Origin: Cryptomeria japonica
Taxonomy: Eukaryota > Streptophyta > Pinopsida > Cupressales > Cupressaceae
Assembly (NCBI RefSeq): GCF_030272615.1
Contig: NC_081412.1
Location: 474,619,657-474,683,656 of the forward strand
Direction: 5' to 3'
Length of the DNA: 64,000 nt
Shown one piece after another: positions 12,266-24,173 of the stretch; within the stretch, counting starts at the first letter, position 1, and each line of letters opens with the position of its first letter. The notes below the pieces were generated by a model. It searched no databases. It saw only the letters and a program-made list of their open reading frames with translations, and was not told the DNA's origin. A program made the translations under genes and the position numbers.

Positions 12266-15020
12266 ATATGAGCATGTTGATTACTAAAATTTGACTAAGT
12301 TTGAAATTTATATGAATACTCTAAAAACTAGAATCTGCATTATAACTCCTAGAGATGTAAAACCACTCTCAAAACTCAAAAATACTGCCAGTATAAGAAA
12401 GGAAAAAGACATTAAAATGTGACTTATACTTAAATGTTATATTTTCTATATATATTCAGAGAGAGAGAGAGAGAGAGTGAGAGTGAAAGAGAAAGACAAT
12501 TTGGGATTTTCAAAATAAAAATGCACATGTAAAAATGCAATTCCATTTGGTGCATGCCAAATTTGGTGCTCACCTTATTTGACATATGCCAAATAGATTT
12601 GGTGTGACTAGACCTTAGGTTTGGCATGCCAAGTCTATTTGGTGCACCCCAAATAGGGTATGCACCTTATTTGGCGTGTGCCAAAGGACCTGATGTGGGC
12701 CAAAAATGTTTTTGGCACCTTTTTGGTCCCCCATCTTGGTGCACTCACCCATAAATATAATCAATAATACATATATATGTGTATGAATTCTAGGAATTAA
12801 AATAATTATAATGATAGTTATAATATGACTAGTCATCATCATAGATAAGATGTAATCGCACATGCCATCGTTGCAATAATGCATAAAGGTGACTTAATAC
12901 ACTTGACTAGACTCTTATTCATGTCACATTCTATACCTTATATTCAACTGCAATAATGAAATGAAAACTTCTAGTTCTCTCTGAAATAATAAAATAAAAC
13001 ATTCTTCTAACAAACAATAATTCCTACATCGTGATAATAATCATGACTTCTTTCTCTTATAGTTAAGGATGAAGTTAAGCTTCTTTATTTACTAAATATA
13101 TTATAATGGATTCTTGTTTCTTACATAATTTTCAAGATTAAATTTCAGATATTCTATAAATGGACCATATAAAGGTCTACATTAAGATATAAAGGATAAA
13201 CCTAAATCATGCCAAATTGCAACTAGTACTATAATTTTCAATTATATGTTCCTTCTAAATAACATAATGAATCCATTTTCCAATTATTATTTCCAATAAG
13301 ACTTATTGTAGAAAAATTGACCCTATGAGATAATCTTTTAATCTTGCACACTAGTACTACTCTCACATTCTAATAGATGTTTAAGAAACGACATTGCATG
13401 GTCTCAACTCTATAATTTCTAAATATTAAAAAAATAAGAAAAATTCTTCTATATATCTATTACCTAGCTATTTCAAAACTTATCTATTATAAGATGTTCC
13501 CATTAGAAACTTTTGAAGTGTCTTATAATATTAACAAGGGGTTGCGGCTATTTTGGCTCCAAAAATGCCCTAACTAGATTGTCATATACTGAAAATAACC
13601 TTCATGTTATTCACAAGGGGGACAATGGCCGCAGTGCTTCCATTGAGCCCCGCAACCATTATGAGCCTATTCTGCAATTTTTTTGTCCACATAACACAAA
13701 ATTTTTGCATCGTATGACATCATGGTTTTGGAGCCAGTTTAGTCACGTCCTTAACAAGGAAGGTTTATAGTTTAATAATCATCATTAAAGATACCTTACC
13801 TACACTTATTTAAAAATCCAACTCAATGGCAAACAAAATTGGTAAGAATAATATGAAACTTATGAATTAACATAGTTAATTCTTACTAACAATCCAATTG
13901 TAAAAATGTGAACAATTTGCTTGGCATTAAGGCATTATCTTTATCAGACTAATATAGGATCGATTTGATAGTTTTAAGGTATTATTTTTCATTGCTACTA
14001 AATGCATCAATTATTTGATTTGAGTTGTCATGCACAAGTTGATTCTTCAATATGTATAAGGTAACATACATAGGATTTTTGCTAAGTTCAGATCATAACA
14101 TTAAGGCTATAGTCTTATTTGCAAGTGAATTTAAACCCATGAAAGGTATTACAGTAGTCAACTATGTATATTTTAGGATCAGTCTATTCTTATTTACTTG
14201 AGTTGTGTTTAATGCTTACCAAATCTTAATGCTAACTTAAACTCACTAAATCATACATATCAATAGATATATCGAGCAAATTGAGAAGGATCTAAACTCA
14301 AGAAATTCAGCAAATTTTATCTTCAACCGTAGATTATATTGTTCCTTAAGAGGAATTATAGATATGGTTTTCTCATTACAATTCCTCCATGCGATGAGAA
14401 TGAAAAATTCACAAAATAGGTATGGATGTTTATGATATCATTGAAATGTAATTAATGAATGCAAAGGAAGTATATGCATGCAGAAAAAGAAGTGTAGAAG
14501 CACATAGGGTGTAAAATAGCAATCTCCAAAATAGATCTGAAATGGAGAGTCTTATTCAAAACCACCTTATGGATGAATGCCCTATAAATTTGAGATCATT
14601 TATAAATACAAAAAATTGCTAAATAATGCATAAAGGCTTTTCTAATCCCAACTGAATTTTTGTAGAAGATTGAAAGGAAAGTCCATCATTCTAAATTAAT
14701 AATGCACATATCATAGTCCATAATAGAAAAGAACCAAAGGATGGTTCAATAGGGTAATTCTTAGAATTACCTTGATGACCTCTTCTCTAATTGCATCTTG
14801 GAAAATAACTCCCAACCCTCCTATTATGATCTTCTCCTCCATTGATCTTCTATTTTGGGCTTCATATAGTATTTGCATGAGACCCGTAATTGACCCCTTA
14901 CACATGATTGGATCGTTTTCTCCTTGAAACCATGGAGCAAACAAACTATTGAAAACATACCTAAATATTAAGCATGCCAATAAAATAAAATAAATCACTG
15001 TGCTGAAAAGCTAAGGTATG
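12266..15020. other. AT-rich intergenic sequence without a recognised gene
   Basis: It contains a short (GA)n run at about 12,460-12,480. A 200-bp stretch at 12,540-12,740 repeats TTTGG-type words around the palindrome TTGGCATGCCAA (12,621-12,632). Two nested inverted repeats lie at 13,540-13,736. The rest is AT-rich with short frames only. Confidence 0.5.
14765..14955 (-). other. Possible orphan exon (weak)
   Basis: The minus strand is open across 14,998-14,711 and reads smoothly through LFAPWFQGENDPIMCKGSIT and EEKIIIGGLGVIFQDAIREE. An AAG|GTAATT sequence at its downstream end resembles a splice donor, and an AG lies upstream near 14,955. The amino-acid composition looks protein-like rather than random AT-rich sequence. 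I do not recognise a family and see no neighbouring exon. It could be a shadow reading. Confidence 0.15.
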
Positions 15021-15025
15021 AAAGG

Positions 15026-16175
15026 TGTTGGCATTTTGATGATGTTGTTATTGTCATTGATGGACACACACATGTTTTATGATCACTTTCTTTATGTATG
15101 AGCTATGCTCAACTGGTATTTGTTCCAATCAGTATTCTGTATTATAGTCTTTAGACTATCGGTGTTTTGCAGAAGGTGTTTACCGGTCACAAACTGACTG
15201 AAGACCCAAAGTGGTATGAAGACCTCAAGAGATTCAAGGATCTCAAAGCGGTACGAAGGAACAAAGCGGTAGTTAACATTTTTCCAATCTTCATTTTGAC
15301 AACCGGTAAAATGTATGAACCGATAATCGGTAATGAACCGATATTACTCTATGATGAGTTACCAACCGGTATTTCTATGATGAGTTATCATCCACCGACA
15401 TTTTGGCAGTGATTTTGTGTCATGTTACCAAATGTGTCTAGATGCACGAAACCTAGGAACTTGTAATGTAATCCTATTGGACCGACATGAAATCAAACTC
15501 CTTTATAAGGACATCATGTCTAGGGTTTTAGTTGATGAGGTTTTTGTATGTGTGATTATAGAAGAGAAGATTAGGTTTGTGTGAAGAAACAGAGTGTGGA
15601 GATATTGAAGACTGAAGTAATGCCAAATGTGCATTAACAATGAGCTATCAAGGATCTAACCAAGCATACTATGCTAGTATCTAGATCATCTACTTGTTGA
15701 TTACTCATATCTTCAACAAGTCTGAAACCCTTAACCGGGTAGGCCCAGCAAAGCCTTTGTAAAACCTCTAACAAGGTGGTTCACAACTGTGAATCTGAAA
15801 TCCTCTCACAAGGTAGTCTTTAAAATGACTTATCTCCTAATAGAGATCTAGATTCCTAACAGGATCTGTTCTGGTGAAGAACATTGTATGACCTTAATCG
15901 ATCTGACCTTAACCGGTCTGGTTTCTATTCTACAGATAGTTACTTGTGAGTTTCTCCTCATCGTGGTTTTTCCCATTTGGGTTTCCAATTCAAAACTTCT
16001 TGTGTTATGGTGATTTTTCTCTTGTGGGTGAATGCTTTATTTGTTGTTTGGTTTGCATTTGTCTTAACCGATTTGTTAGTAAATCTATTATACCAGTTAA
16101 CTGCTAAACTATTTAAAAGTTTGAGTTCAGTATTCTTTGGTATACTAATTCACCCCCCCCTCTTAGTATTCATCA
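15026..16175 (+). repeat. E1 5' LTR
   Basis: It begins TGTTGGCATTTTGATG and ends TATTCATCA just before the primer site. It carries the copia-type U5 words GTTTTTCCCATTTGGG and CACCCCCCCC-TCTTAG. ACCGGT and CGGT words recur through it, as in the other copia-type LTRs here. The length is about 1.15 kb. The flanking AAAGG cannot be tested as a target duplication because the other end is lost. Confidence 0.7.
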
Positions 16176-16176
16176 A

Positions 16177-16190
16177 TTGATATCAAAGCT
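16177..16190 (+). other. E1 primer binding site
   Basis: TTGATATCAAAGCT follows the LTR end after one base. It is a mutated form of the initiator-Met tRNA primer site TTGGTATCAGAGC that is intact in the element at 46,239. Confidence 0.6.
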
Positions 16191-16240
16191 AGCCTTTATA
16201 TAAGTTTAACCACTTGGAAGGAGATACGGGGGAATACACT

Positions 16241-17476
16241 ATGAGGGAACTTACTCATCGTCTCGCTCAAACTGAGAAAGCCTTTGATGAACTCAAAGTC
16301 AAATATAAAGCCTCTCTGGCAAAAAGAAGTGAGCATGCTGAGAAACTAATGGAGCTTACTGAAAATAGTTCTTTTGATGAAGTAGACATGGAAGCCCTAG
16401 TTGAAGAAGTTGAAAAACTGAATGAATCTAATGCCAACCTGAGAAGGGAACTAGAAGGACTAACTATCAAAATGTGTCAAGAGCTTGAGAACTGAAGGAA
16501 AGCTGAAGACCTGGTAAAAGACAAAGATCATGAGATCTCCAAGATGAAGTAGGAAATCAGTGCCCTTACTGCTCATCTCCAAGAGAGTAAAGTGGAAAAA
16601 GAAGAAATGAAAGGTGAACTAAACATAGCTATTTATGAGAATGCAACCTTGAAGGAATCCAATGCTGCTATTTCCAAGAAACTCATTGAGTGAAAGGAAA
16701 TACTTGCCAAATTCAATAAGAGTACTATTAAGCTAGAACAAAAGCTTGAATCAACAAAATTGGTAAATAATACCACTAGACTTGGTTTTTTTGGTTATGA
16801 GGAAGGTGAGACCTCTGGAACAAAAGATATAGCATCAAAGAAGCAACCAACATCAATGGATAATGGTAAGCAAAAGTTTAAACCTGTTTTCTTTAATTGT
16901 CTCAAGGAAGGACATACTACTAATGTGTGTAGAAATAAGGCCTACAATAATTTTCCTTATTTTCTAAACAATAAGCCTAGATCCAATAGATCCAATGGAA
17001 ACTATTATACATGCAACAAGTTTGGGCATGGAGCATTTGAATGCAGGTCTATTATGCACAACACTGGGAGATATCCTCAAAGGACTCAAGGAGTTTTTCC
17101 TGAATCCTCTAGGAACCGGAATCCAAGCCAGTATAATGCCTATGACCATCAGTCAGGTAGTGGTGGCTATCAAGCGACAACCGGTTGGAGGGCAACTGCT
17201 GCAACATGCAGGAGGAAGAATGGTAGAATGAACAATGGACCATGGAGAACACCTGGAATGGTATGCTATCATTGCAACAAACTGGGACACCCTACCAGAA
17301 CTTGCAGAATAAGAAAGAACCTATCAGATGATATACTGGTCACTCCAGAAGGGAAGATTGATGTTGAAACCATTCAAGCAGGAGTGAATAAAACATGGAA
17401 AAAGAAACTTGAAGAAGTTTCACAAGATGAACTGGTTTCTGCACCTAGTGTGGAAGTCTCTAAACTGGCAAACTGA
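16241..17476 (+). pseudogene. E1 ORF1: coiled-coil / zinc-knuckle gag-like protein
   Basis: It is read in a single frame from the first ATG (MRELTHRLAQTEKAFDELK) to TGA at 17,474. Internal stops at about 16,493 (TGA), 16,550 (TAG) and 16,693 (TGA) break it. The N-terminal two thirds is a long predicted coiled coil. The C-terminal part has three CCHC-type knuckles: FNCLKEGHTTNVC (first Cys lost), YTCNKFGHGAFEC (first Cys lost) and CYHCNKLGHPTRTC (intact). It probably bound nucleic acid in the element particle. The usual copia capsid (UBN2-like) domain is not visible. It is closely parallel in layout to the ORF at 47,101. Confidence 0.65.
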
Positions 17477-17921
17477 GCTTCAGAAAAGATTAGGGGGAAC
17501 AAATCAGTGAAATATTTCAAACCCTTAGTTTATATCAGTAAAAGACCTTAATCGATATGTGTTACCAGTCAATCGACAGAAGACTGGAAGCAGTAAAAGG
17601 CAAAATTAGGGTTTATACCCTAACGATGATGCATTTATTATGGTAGGTGAGAACTTGTTTAAAAGGAATTTTCAAAGTCATTTTGAATTATCAGTTTTCG
17701 AGCGAAGAATTTTTCAAGTGCAGAGCAACAAAAGGTGATTCAACTTGCGATTCAGAGAGATTTCAAATCTTGTAGAAGAATCTGAAGATATTGTCAATCA
17801 ATCAAGTGAAGAACACCAAGCGGTAATCCAACAACTAAAGTGGTGTCTTGCGAAGCTGCATTTGCAAACCCTAAATTTCAAAATTTTGAAGGCATTTCAA
17901 ATTCTTGTTTATCAGTTAATC
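17477..17921 (+). other. E1 inter-ORF spacer
   Basis: About 445 bp without a convincing ORF. It corresponds in position to 48,214-48,518 of the E2 element, including the GAGCGAAG word that precedes the second ORF in both. Confidence 0.4.
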
Positions 17922-18150
17922 ATGGCTTCTGCATCGCACTCCAGCTCTAGTGTACCCATGGACTCAGCTGAATTCATTCAAAGAAAAATGAACAAGAATC
18001 CCTAAAGGAATTTTTGGGTTTTAGCTCTTTTTATGATCGGACAACGTATGAACCCCAAAATGAGGGTTTTGAAGGGTTTACTAGGCCTTTAACTGACAAT
18101 GAATGAACAAGTTAGGGTTTTGGTATCAAATGAATTTGTAAAATATTATA
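17922..18150 (+). pseudogene. E1 ORF2 start, truncated
   Basis: The ATG begins MASASHSSSSVPMDSAEFIQ, comparable with MASSSTPEFIANPTVVEVVK that opens ORF2 of the 46,239 element. It stops at about 18,004. A protein-like reading (KEFLGFSSFYDRTTYEPQNE) continues in another frame to about 18,120, so a frameshift is likely. The rest of the ORF is missing. Confidence 0.45.
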
Positions 18151-18179
18151 CCTATATATAAATGTCTTCCCCAATCCCA

Positions 18180-19204
18180 TGGACCCCTCCAAACTCTGAA
18201 ATGGTGATTTGGCTCTCACCCCTGCACTTTACACCATGTTTTCACCTTATTTTCTTTAACCGGGTTGCTCCTAGACTCACCTAGAATAAGGTGACAGTCA
18301 TACTAGGTCAGACACCTTAAAGATAATACAATAAATCCATTACATAAACCCACAAACCAATGATAAACCAAGTTGGCCTAAGACCGAAACAACATTAACC
18401 AATTAATAAATCCTATCGGTAACGCATCAAGAGCATCCACCAACACGTCACATAAACTGGTCCATAACCTAGAAGAATAAGACCAGACCTAAAAAGGGTC
18501 ACCATAAGCCAAATGAAATGCCATCGATCAACTAGAACATGAACATGATAACCATCAGCATCGAGAGATACTTCTGGAAGCCGTACCAACAACACTTCTC
18601 AATTCTATCAAAAGATCTTCAACAAAGTTGTGCCGATAAAACCCTTATGAGTAACCAAAAGGCTTACTAGCATAAATGATTGCTTCCGGATCACCAAATC
18701 TTGAACCAACTGAATGTGACGTGCACATGAATGACCAAACCAAACCAATTCCATTAATCTATACATATCAAAGAATATCAAAGATAGTCTCCAGATCAAC
18801 ATCACATTCCAAGCATTCTACTGGAACCTGGTAGACAACCAAACAAGCTAGTGTTGACATCAATTACAAACATCAATGCAACACATAATCAATTCCTCAA
18901 AATTTCCAACAATAGCATCCTAAATTTTAGTTGCCTACAATATTGTCCTCACTTAGGCATTTTGTCCTCTAAGTCCTAATTGAAGCAATGATTCTACTCA
19001 CACTAGCTATCAAACTCAACTTTTCTCTATCTTCACTATCTCAACTTGATCTTGAAGCCCTGATTTCCAGAATGATGGTTTTGGGTGCTATGGTCCAAAA
19101 TAAGGACCATGGCATCCAACACCATGGTCTTGTAAAAAGGGGCCATCTTGGGGCCCCATAATGGTCACCTAATCTGTGCAAGGACCTAGATCACATGTCG
19201 GCTC
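18180..19204. repeat. LTR-like DNA, left flank of G1
   Basis: No coding sequence. About 18,240-18,880 looks like part of an LTR in minus orientation; the CGGTAA-type words and a TGTTGACATCAATTAC end at about 18,851 resemble LTR-edge sequence. The last 100-300 bp before G1 may be the U3 part of the G3 LTR that resumes at 44,668 with a TATA box. I cannot fix either boundary. Confidence 0.35.
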
Positions 19205-20832
19205 TGTAACGTCGTAAATTGTACGCACTTGCTAAAGCAGTACAATTTCACACCTAGTTTAGCACCTACCTTGGCGCATTTTGCATTTTGCATTGCCTTT
19301 CCCCTTTAGCACTTAATTAATCAAATTAATTAGGTCTAAGGTTCTATTTCATCATCTTCCACATCATAAAGTTGGGCCCTTTCATTAAAAGTGTGCCCCT
19401 TTCATTTTATTCCTCCCTAATTAGGTCCTATTTTGAACTTGGGGGCTTGATTTCGGGGGTCAAAACATCTCGAAATCACCTGTAACTTCGGGATTCTCTC
19501 TAAAATCATCATATCCAACGGCCCTGAAAATTTGGTGAAAAGTTGCCGAGACAATGGCGCCCGGAGTGCACACGGTCCCGGACATTTTTCCCAAAATTTT
19601 AGGAGCGCGATCCAATCATAAAATAAAGCTTAACCCCAAGAGATTGGCAGGAGATTCAATCTCTAGGTCGGCCAAAAGTTGAAATTAAGACCTAGGGTAT
19701 CATATATAAGAGCTCTCTTTCTTCATTTGAAAGGATCCAATTTTTGGTTTCAGGAACCTTCTATGCAGCGAAAGAACAGATCTTTGAAGACTTCAACAAC
19801 ATTCAACATCCATCCATCAAGCATCCATCAATTTCATTCATCCATTTAGGGCTTTGAAGGCATTGAAGAGCAATAAGGGATCACCGACTGAAGATTGGCT
19901 TGTACCCCTCCCTTGGGGTTGGGTATGATTTCATGTCTTTGCATAAGCTTCATTACATCATTTGTATTCATGCTTTAGATCACTCTACATCTTGATTTGG
20001 AGCATTTACATTATCATTTACAAGAAATTAGGGTTTACTTTCTAGGTTGCTCTAGTTTGCTTACTTGCATTTTAGGATCTTGCACACACACAAGGTCTGC
20101 ACACACACTACTTTTACAATACAACTTGGCTATTCATGGAGGTGGAAATCACCGAAGCGGGGGTTTGACTAAGGCAAAACCCTATATAGCCGCCCACCAT
20201 ACTTTTCAGATATAAGTGCAGGTTTCGGGATTCGGACGACGCTGCAAGTTGCAGATCCGACGGAAGTGGACCGAGACAGAACTTCACACCAAATTTCAGA
20301 GCAAAAGACCAGGACAGGGGCGTGGGGCGCCCTGGTCCTACCACGACAGGGCCGCTAGGTGCCCTAGTCCCTGGGACAGGGGCGCTAGGTGCCCTGGTCC
20401 TTCTGACAGATAGCATTTTCGACAGGTTTCCAGGTTGTAAAACAACAGTTTCAGGTGTAGTTTCAAGAGCAGAATCAGGACAGTGGCGCCTGTGCCCCCG
20501 TCCCGAACATTTTCACTCAGATTTCAACTCTGGGTACGCATCTGCATTCTTTTCTTGTCCTTGTGTTTACAACTTTCCATTGTTTAAGTTCAATTCTGCA
20601 ATCTTGTTATTAGCTCATACTTGCATTTTGGGGTTAGGAATTGAACTTGTATAATTTTACCTTTCAATTACAACAAAGGAATAGAAATCCTAATAGGTAG
20701 CCCGTGGCTCTCTCTTTCACCAAAAAGAAGTAGCCAATTGTGTGATACCTCTAGGCTCTTTCGTATTCCATAATGTGTGTCAAAAGGTAGGATTAGGACA
20801 TGTTAGCCTAGTCTCGCTTTTTCCCCTACACA
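19205..20832 (+). repeat. LTR A, G1 5' LTR
   Basis: TGTAACGTCG...CCCCTACACA, about 1.63 kb. U3 contains an ATGGCGCCCGGAGTGCAC word. Near 20,310-20,410 there are about three degenerate GC-rich repeats built on GACAGGGGCGCTRGGYGCCC. Short frames inside it are artefacts. Confidence 0.85.
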
Positions 20833-20850
20833 TTTTGGTGAACCTGATGT
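20833..20850 (+). other. G1 primer binding site candidate
   Basis: TTTTGGTGAACCTGATGT directly follows the LTR end. The G2 copy (TTTTGGTGAACCCGACG) and the G3 copy at 45,525 (TTTTGGTGAACACGAC) match at the first eleven bases, so TGGTGAAC is the likely tRNA 3'-end complement. Which tRNA it matches was not determined. Confidence 0.55.
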
Positions 20851-21046
20851 GAAATCCTTATTATTGCTTTCTTTTGCATTGCATTTGTTAGATCTAGATC
20901 TAGATTTAGTGTGTTTCATTTAAGTTTCATTTTCATAAAAAAAAAAAAAAAAAAAAGAAAAGAAAACAAACAAACAAAAAAAAGAGAGTGTGTTTCTTTG
21001 TTTCTTTGCATTGTGTGTTTAAGTTTTATGCGACTTTTATTTCAAA
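20851..21046 (+). other. G1 leader, with an A-rich tract
   Basis: A short leader between primer site and first ATG, with an A-run at about 20,938-20,957 and further A-rich sequence to about 20,990. No capsid-coding sequence fits in this space. Confidence 0.5.
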
Positions 21047-24000
21047 ATGTCGGCTTTTTATTTGCAAGATGTTCATATTTATGATGATGTATGCAATTAT
21101 GCCGATTATGAGTATATCCAAGATGAATTAGATGAATCTTTAGATGAGTTTTTGAATCCTAAAGATGCCAAACCTTCATTTTACCAAAAACTCATAAACC
21201 TTGTTACAATGCCATTTCGTTGTGATGAGAAAGATAAGTCGAATGATTCCTCTCAAGGGTACATTCCTATCAACTCTTCCACCAAATCTAGTAACATGGT
21301 TGTTTTCAATGATCCCTCTATGAAGAAATGTCTCCTTTTGAATCAAAAGATAAACCTTTAAATAGATATGATCATGCTTTGTTGGATGATGCTCTTGATG
21401 ACTTTGTGGCTTTATCGAAACCTTTAAACAAGAACAAAACTTCTAAATTAGTTAACATGATAAACCTAAAAGAGCATAATAAGCCTCTCCTTACTGTCCA
21501 AGGAGGGTATGGTCATGATTCCTTTCTTACTCCAAATAAACCTATCATCACCGTGCAAGGAAGAAAACCTATGAGTCCTTATAGTTATGCCAAGCAATTA
21601 ACTAGAGAGAGTTATCATGCGGTTGCCCATACTTATCATACTAGAAATAATAGGCAGCCTAATCCTCCTCCTGTTACTCCAGTTTCTCTTCCTAATCCTC
21701 AACCAATTCTTCCGCAAGCTCCACGTATTTCACAAGTTCTTGGTAAGGAATATGATCTCATAGAACAATTTAAGGTTACCCCTGCTAAGATATCCCTTTG
21801 GGATTTGATCCAAACTTCTTCCGCTCATCACACAATGTTACAAGATGCCTTGAAAGATTTGAATGTTCCTCCACTGAATACATCTAGTAATATAGTGTCT
21901 TTGGTTAACTTTGTGATGAATCCTAAAGCTCATATTGTGTTGACTCAAGATGAGTTGCCTACTAGTGAAATTCAACATCAATATGATCCCTTGATGATTG
22001 TGGTTATCATAAATGATACTGCTATAAGATGAACACTAGTAGATAACGGCTCTAGTCTTAATGTGTATAGCATTAACCTGTTGCATAAGATGAATGTGGA
22101 TACATCCCTTATTGAGCCTGACTCTCATCCCATTCAAGGCTTTGATAATGTGGCTAAGTCTTCACTAGGTACTATCACCTTACCCATCACAGTGGGGCCT
22201 GTTACTTTGCCTACTCCTATCCATGTTATGTCAGGAAATCTAACATACAACTTGTTATTAGGGAGACCTTGGATTCACAGTATGCAAGCTGTACCCTCTA
22301 CATTGCATAGACAAGTTAAATTCATTTATAACAATAAGACATATACCTTGATAGGTGACACTAATCTCCAAGCTTGTTTGCAAACATCTAAGCCTTCCTC
22401 TTCTAGTGATGACTCTTTAAACAAGATACCTATGGATGAATCCTCACTCTCTGATGATCAAAATTCTTTGGATGAGTCTAAAGCTCCTAAAGAAGATCCC
22501 TCTCGACTTGAATCTACACATGAGAAGGCCTTTGATCCTGAGAAGGTTCTCACAGAAGACGATTGGGGATCTCTTGATTTCAATCCCACCTTTGTAGGTG
22601 AATATAGGGTTCCTCCTAGAGAGCTTAAAGTTGAAAAGAAGGAAGAAGCTAAAAATCAATCAACATTACCTGAGCCTATGAGCAATAATTTTGTGGCCAC
22701 TTCTCAAATTTTTTCTCCTCACACCTCTAATTCTAAAGAGTTTGATTCTTTGTCTCATGAAAAACCACCTTCTCTTTCTGAAATGGCTGATCTTTATGGT
22801 CATGGTTTTCACATTTTAGCTAAGCATGGGTATCATGGAAATGGGTGTGGTGCTCATGAACAAGGGATAAAGGTTCCTCTAGAGAATAATCTTTATGATT
22901 ATGCCTTTGGACTTGGTTATAATCCCTGCAAGCGCCCTAAAGCTTCTAAAAGACCATGCATTAGTGTTAATGTTATTTCTACATCTCTACCAATGAGACA
23001 CCCTGAGTATATTGATGGGGATCCTTCATGTGCCTGTGCTTTGGATGTTTTTCCTCCCGATGACGCTTTAGCTGAATTTTTAGGAGCCTACGATACTCTT
23101 CCTCGTTATCATCACAATAGGGGATTTCCTTATTGTTTGAACACTGAAGCTTATTTTGGAAAAGAGATTGATAATGATGAGATTGTGGAAGAATTCCCTC
23201 AGTTAAAGGATACTCCTCAACAAAGTAATCTTCTTATAAGTGACACAATTGATGTTAAGATGGATCTTGGCAATGAAGAAAAAGTTATTAAAATTGGAAA
23301 ATGTTTGGACGAAGAAGAACAAAAACAATATGAAGATTTATTGCATGAATTCCCTGAGATCTTTGCTTGGACATATTCTGACATGCCTGGTATAGATCCT
23401 AAGATTGTCACTCATAATATTGTCTTAGTTCCTGATGCTAAGCTTGTGAAACAAAAGATTCGAAAAATGAATCCTAAGGTAGCCTTGCTTGTTAAGGCTG
23501 AGATTGAAAAATTATTGGAGGCTGGATTTATCCGCCCTATTGATTATTCCCCATGGATTTCAAATATTGTCGCTGTGGCTAAATCAGATAATAAAATAAG
23601 AATGTGTACCAACTTTCGAGATTTAAATAAGGCTTCTTTGAAAGATGATTTCCCTCTCCCAAACATTGACATGATAGTTGATTCTACAGCGGGACATGTT
23701 TTGTTATCCTTCATGGATGGTTTTTCAGGATACAATCAAATCTTCATTAATCCTCAAGATCAATTCAAAACTACTTTCACCACTCCTTGGGGTACGTTCT
23801 ATTGGGTGATGATGCCTTTTGGGCTTAAAAATGCCGGCGCAACTTATCAACGAGCGATGACCCTTATCTTTCATGATTACATGCATAAGATTTTAGAAGA
23901 TTATGTTGATGATATTTTAGCCAAATCCATTCTCCATATAGATCATATTAAGATCCTTCATCAAATTTTTGAAAGAATTCATAAATATCACATGCGCTTG

Positions 24001-24173
24001 AATCCCCGAAAATGTGTTTTTGGTGTGGATAGTGGAAAATTATTAGGATTCATAGTTTTGCATCATGGGATTGAGGTGGACACTAAGAAAATAGATTCTA
24101 TTGTCAACATGCCACCTCCTAGAAATGTGTCTCAACTCAAAAGCTTACAAGGAAAGATTCAAGCTATTCGTAC
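21047..24173 (+). pseudogene. G1 protease-RT part of the polyprotein (left half)
   Basis: It starts at ATG 21,047 (MSAFYLQDVHIYDDV). One base is lost near 21,315 relative to G2, which moves the reading to another frame, and a TGA at 22,030 stands where G2 has Arg. Downstream come the retropepsin-like motif VDNGS (about 22,039-22,053) and NLLLGRPWIH near 22,250. A G-patch-like segment GYHGNGCGAHEQGIKVPLE...YAFGLGYNP lies at about 22,770-22,935. RT runs from about 23,490 (EKLLEAGFIRP, FRDLNKASLKDDFPLPNID) to YVDD near 23,902. The reading is cut at 24,173 by G2 and continues at 36,943. No Retrotrans_gag capsid or CCHC knuckle is visible upstream of the protease. Confidence 0.85.
24169..24173 (+). 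repeat. G2 target duplication, left copy
   Basis: CGTAC here and CGTAG at 36,943-36,947 flank G2; one base differs. The uninterrupted site in G2's own pol reads ATTCGTAGG, consistent with a 5-bp duplication. Confidence 0.7.

Larger units (their letters stand above)
15026..18150 (+). mobile_element. E1: 5' half of an LTR element without polymerase
   Basis: It consists of a 5' LTR (15,026-16,175), a primer site, a coiled-coil plus zinc-knuckle ORF, and the start of a second ORF at 17,922. The same order and the same MAS... start of the second ORF occur in the fuller element at 46,239. E1 stops at about 18,150, where LTR-like DNA in the other orientation begins, so its 3' part and 3' LTR are missing. 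No RT, RNase H, integrase or protease motif is present in what remains. Confidence 0.6.

Noticed and set aside
11173-12275. Leu-Ser-rich open frames
   Set aside because: Same cause: microsatellite DNA read as protein.
20114-20654. Open frames of 65-110 codons in the LTR (also 24,345-24,890, 35,454-35,989 and 44,139-44,357)
   Set aside because: They arise from GC-rich LTR repeats, differ between LTR copies, and have no known motif.
22444-23735. Minus-strand frames of 60-70 codons inside G1 pol, with mirrors at 32,367-33,685
   Set aside because: Antisense shadows of the polyprotein; the coding strand has the protease, G-patch and RT motifs.
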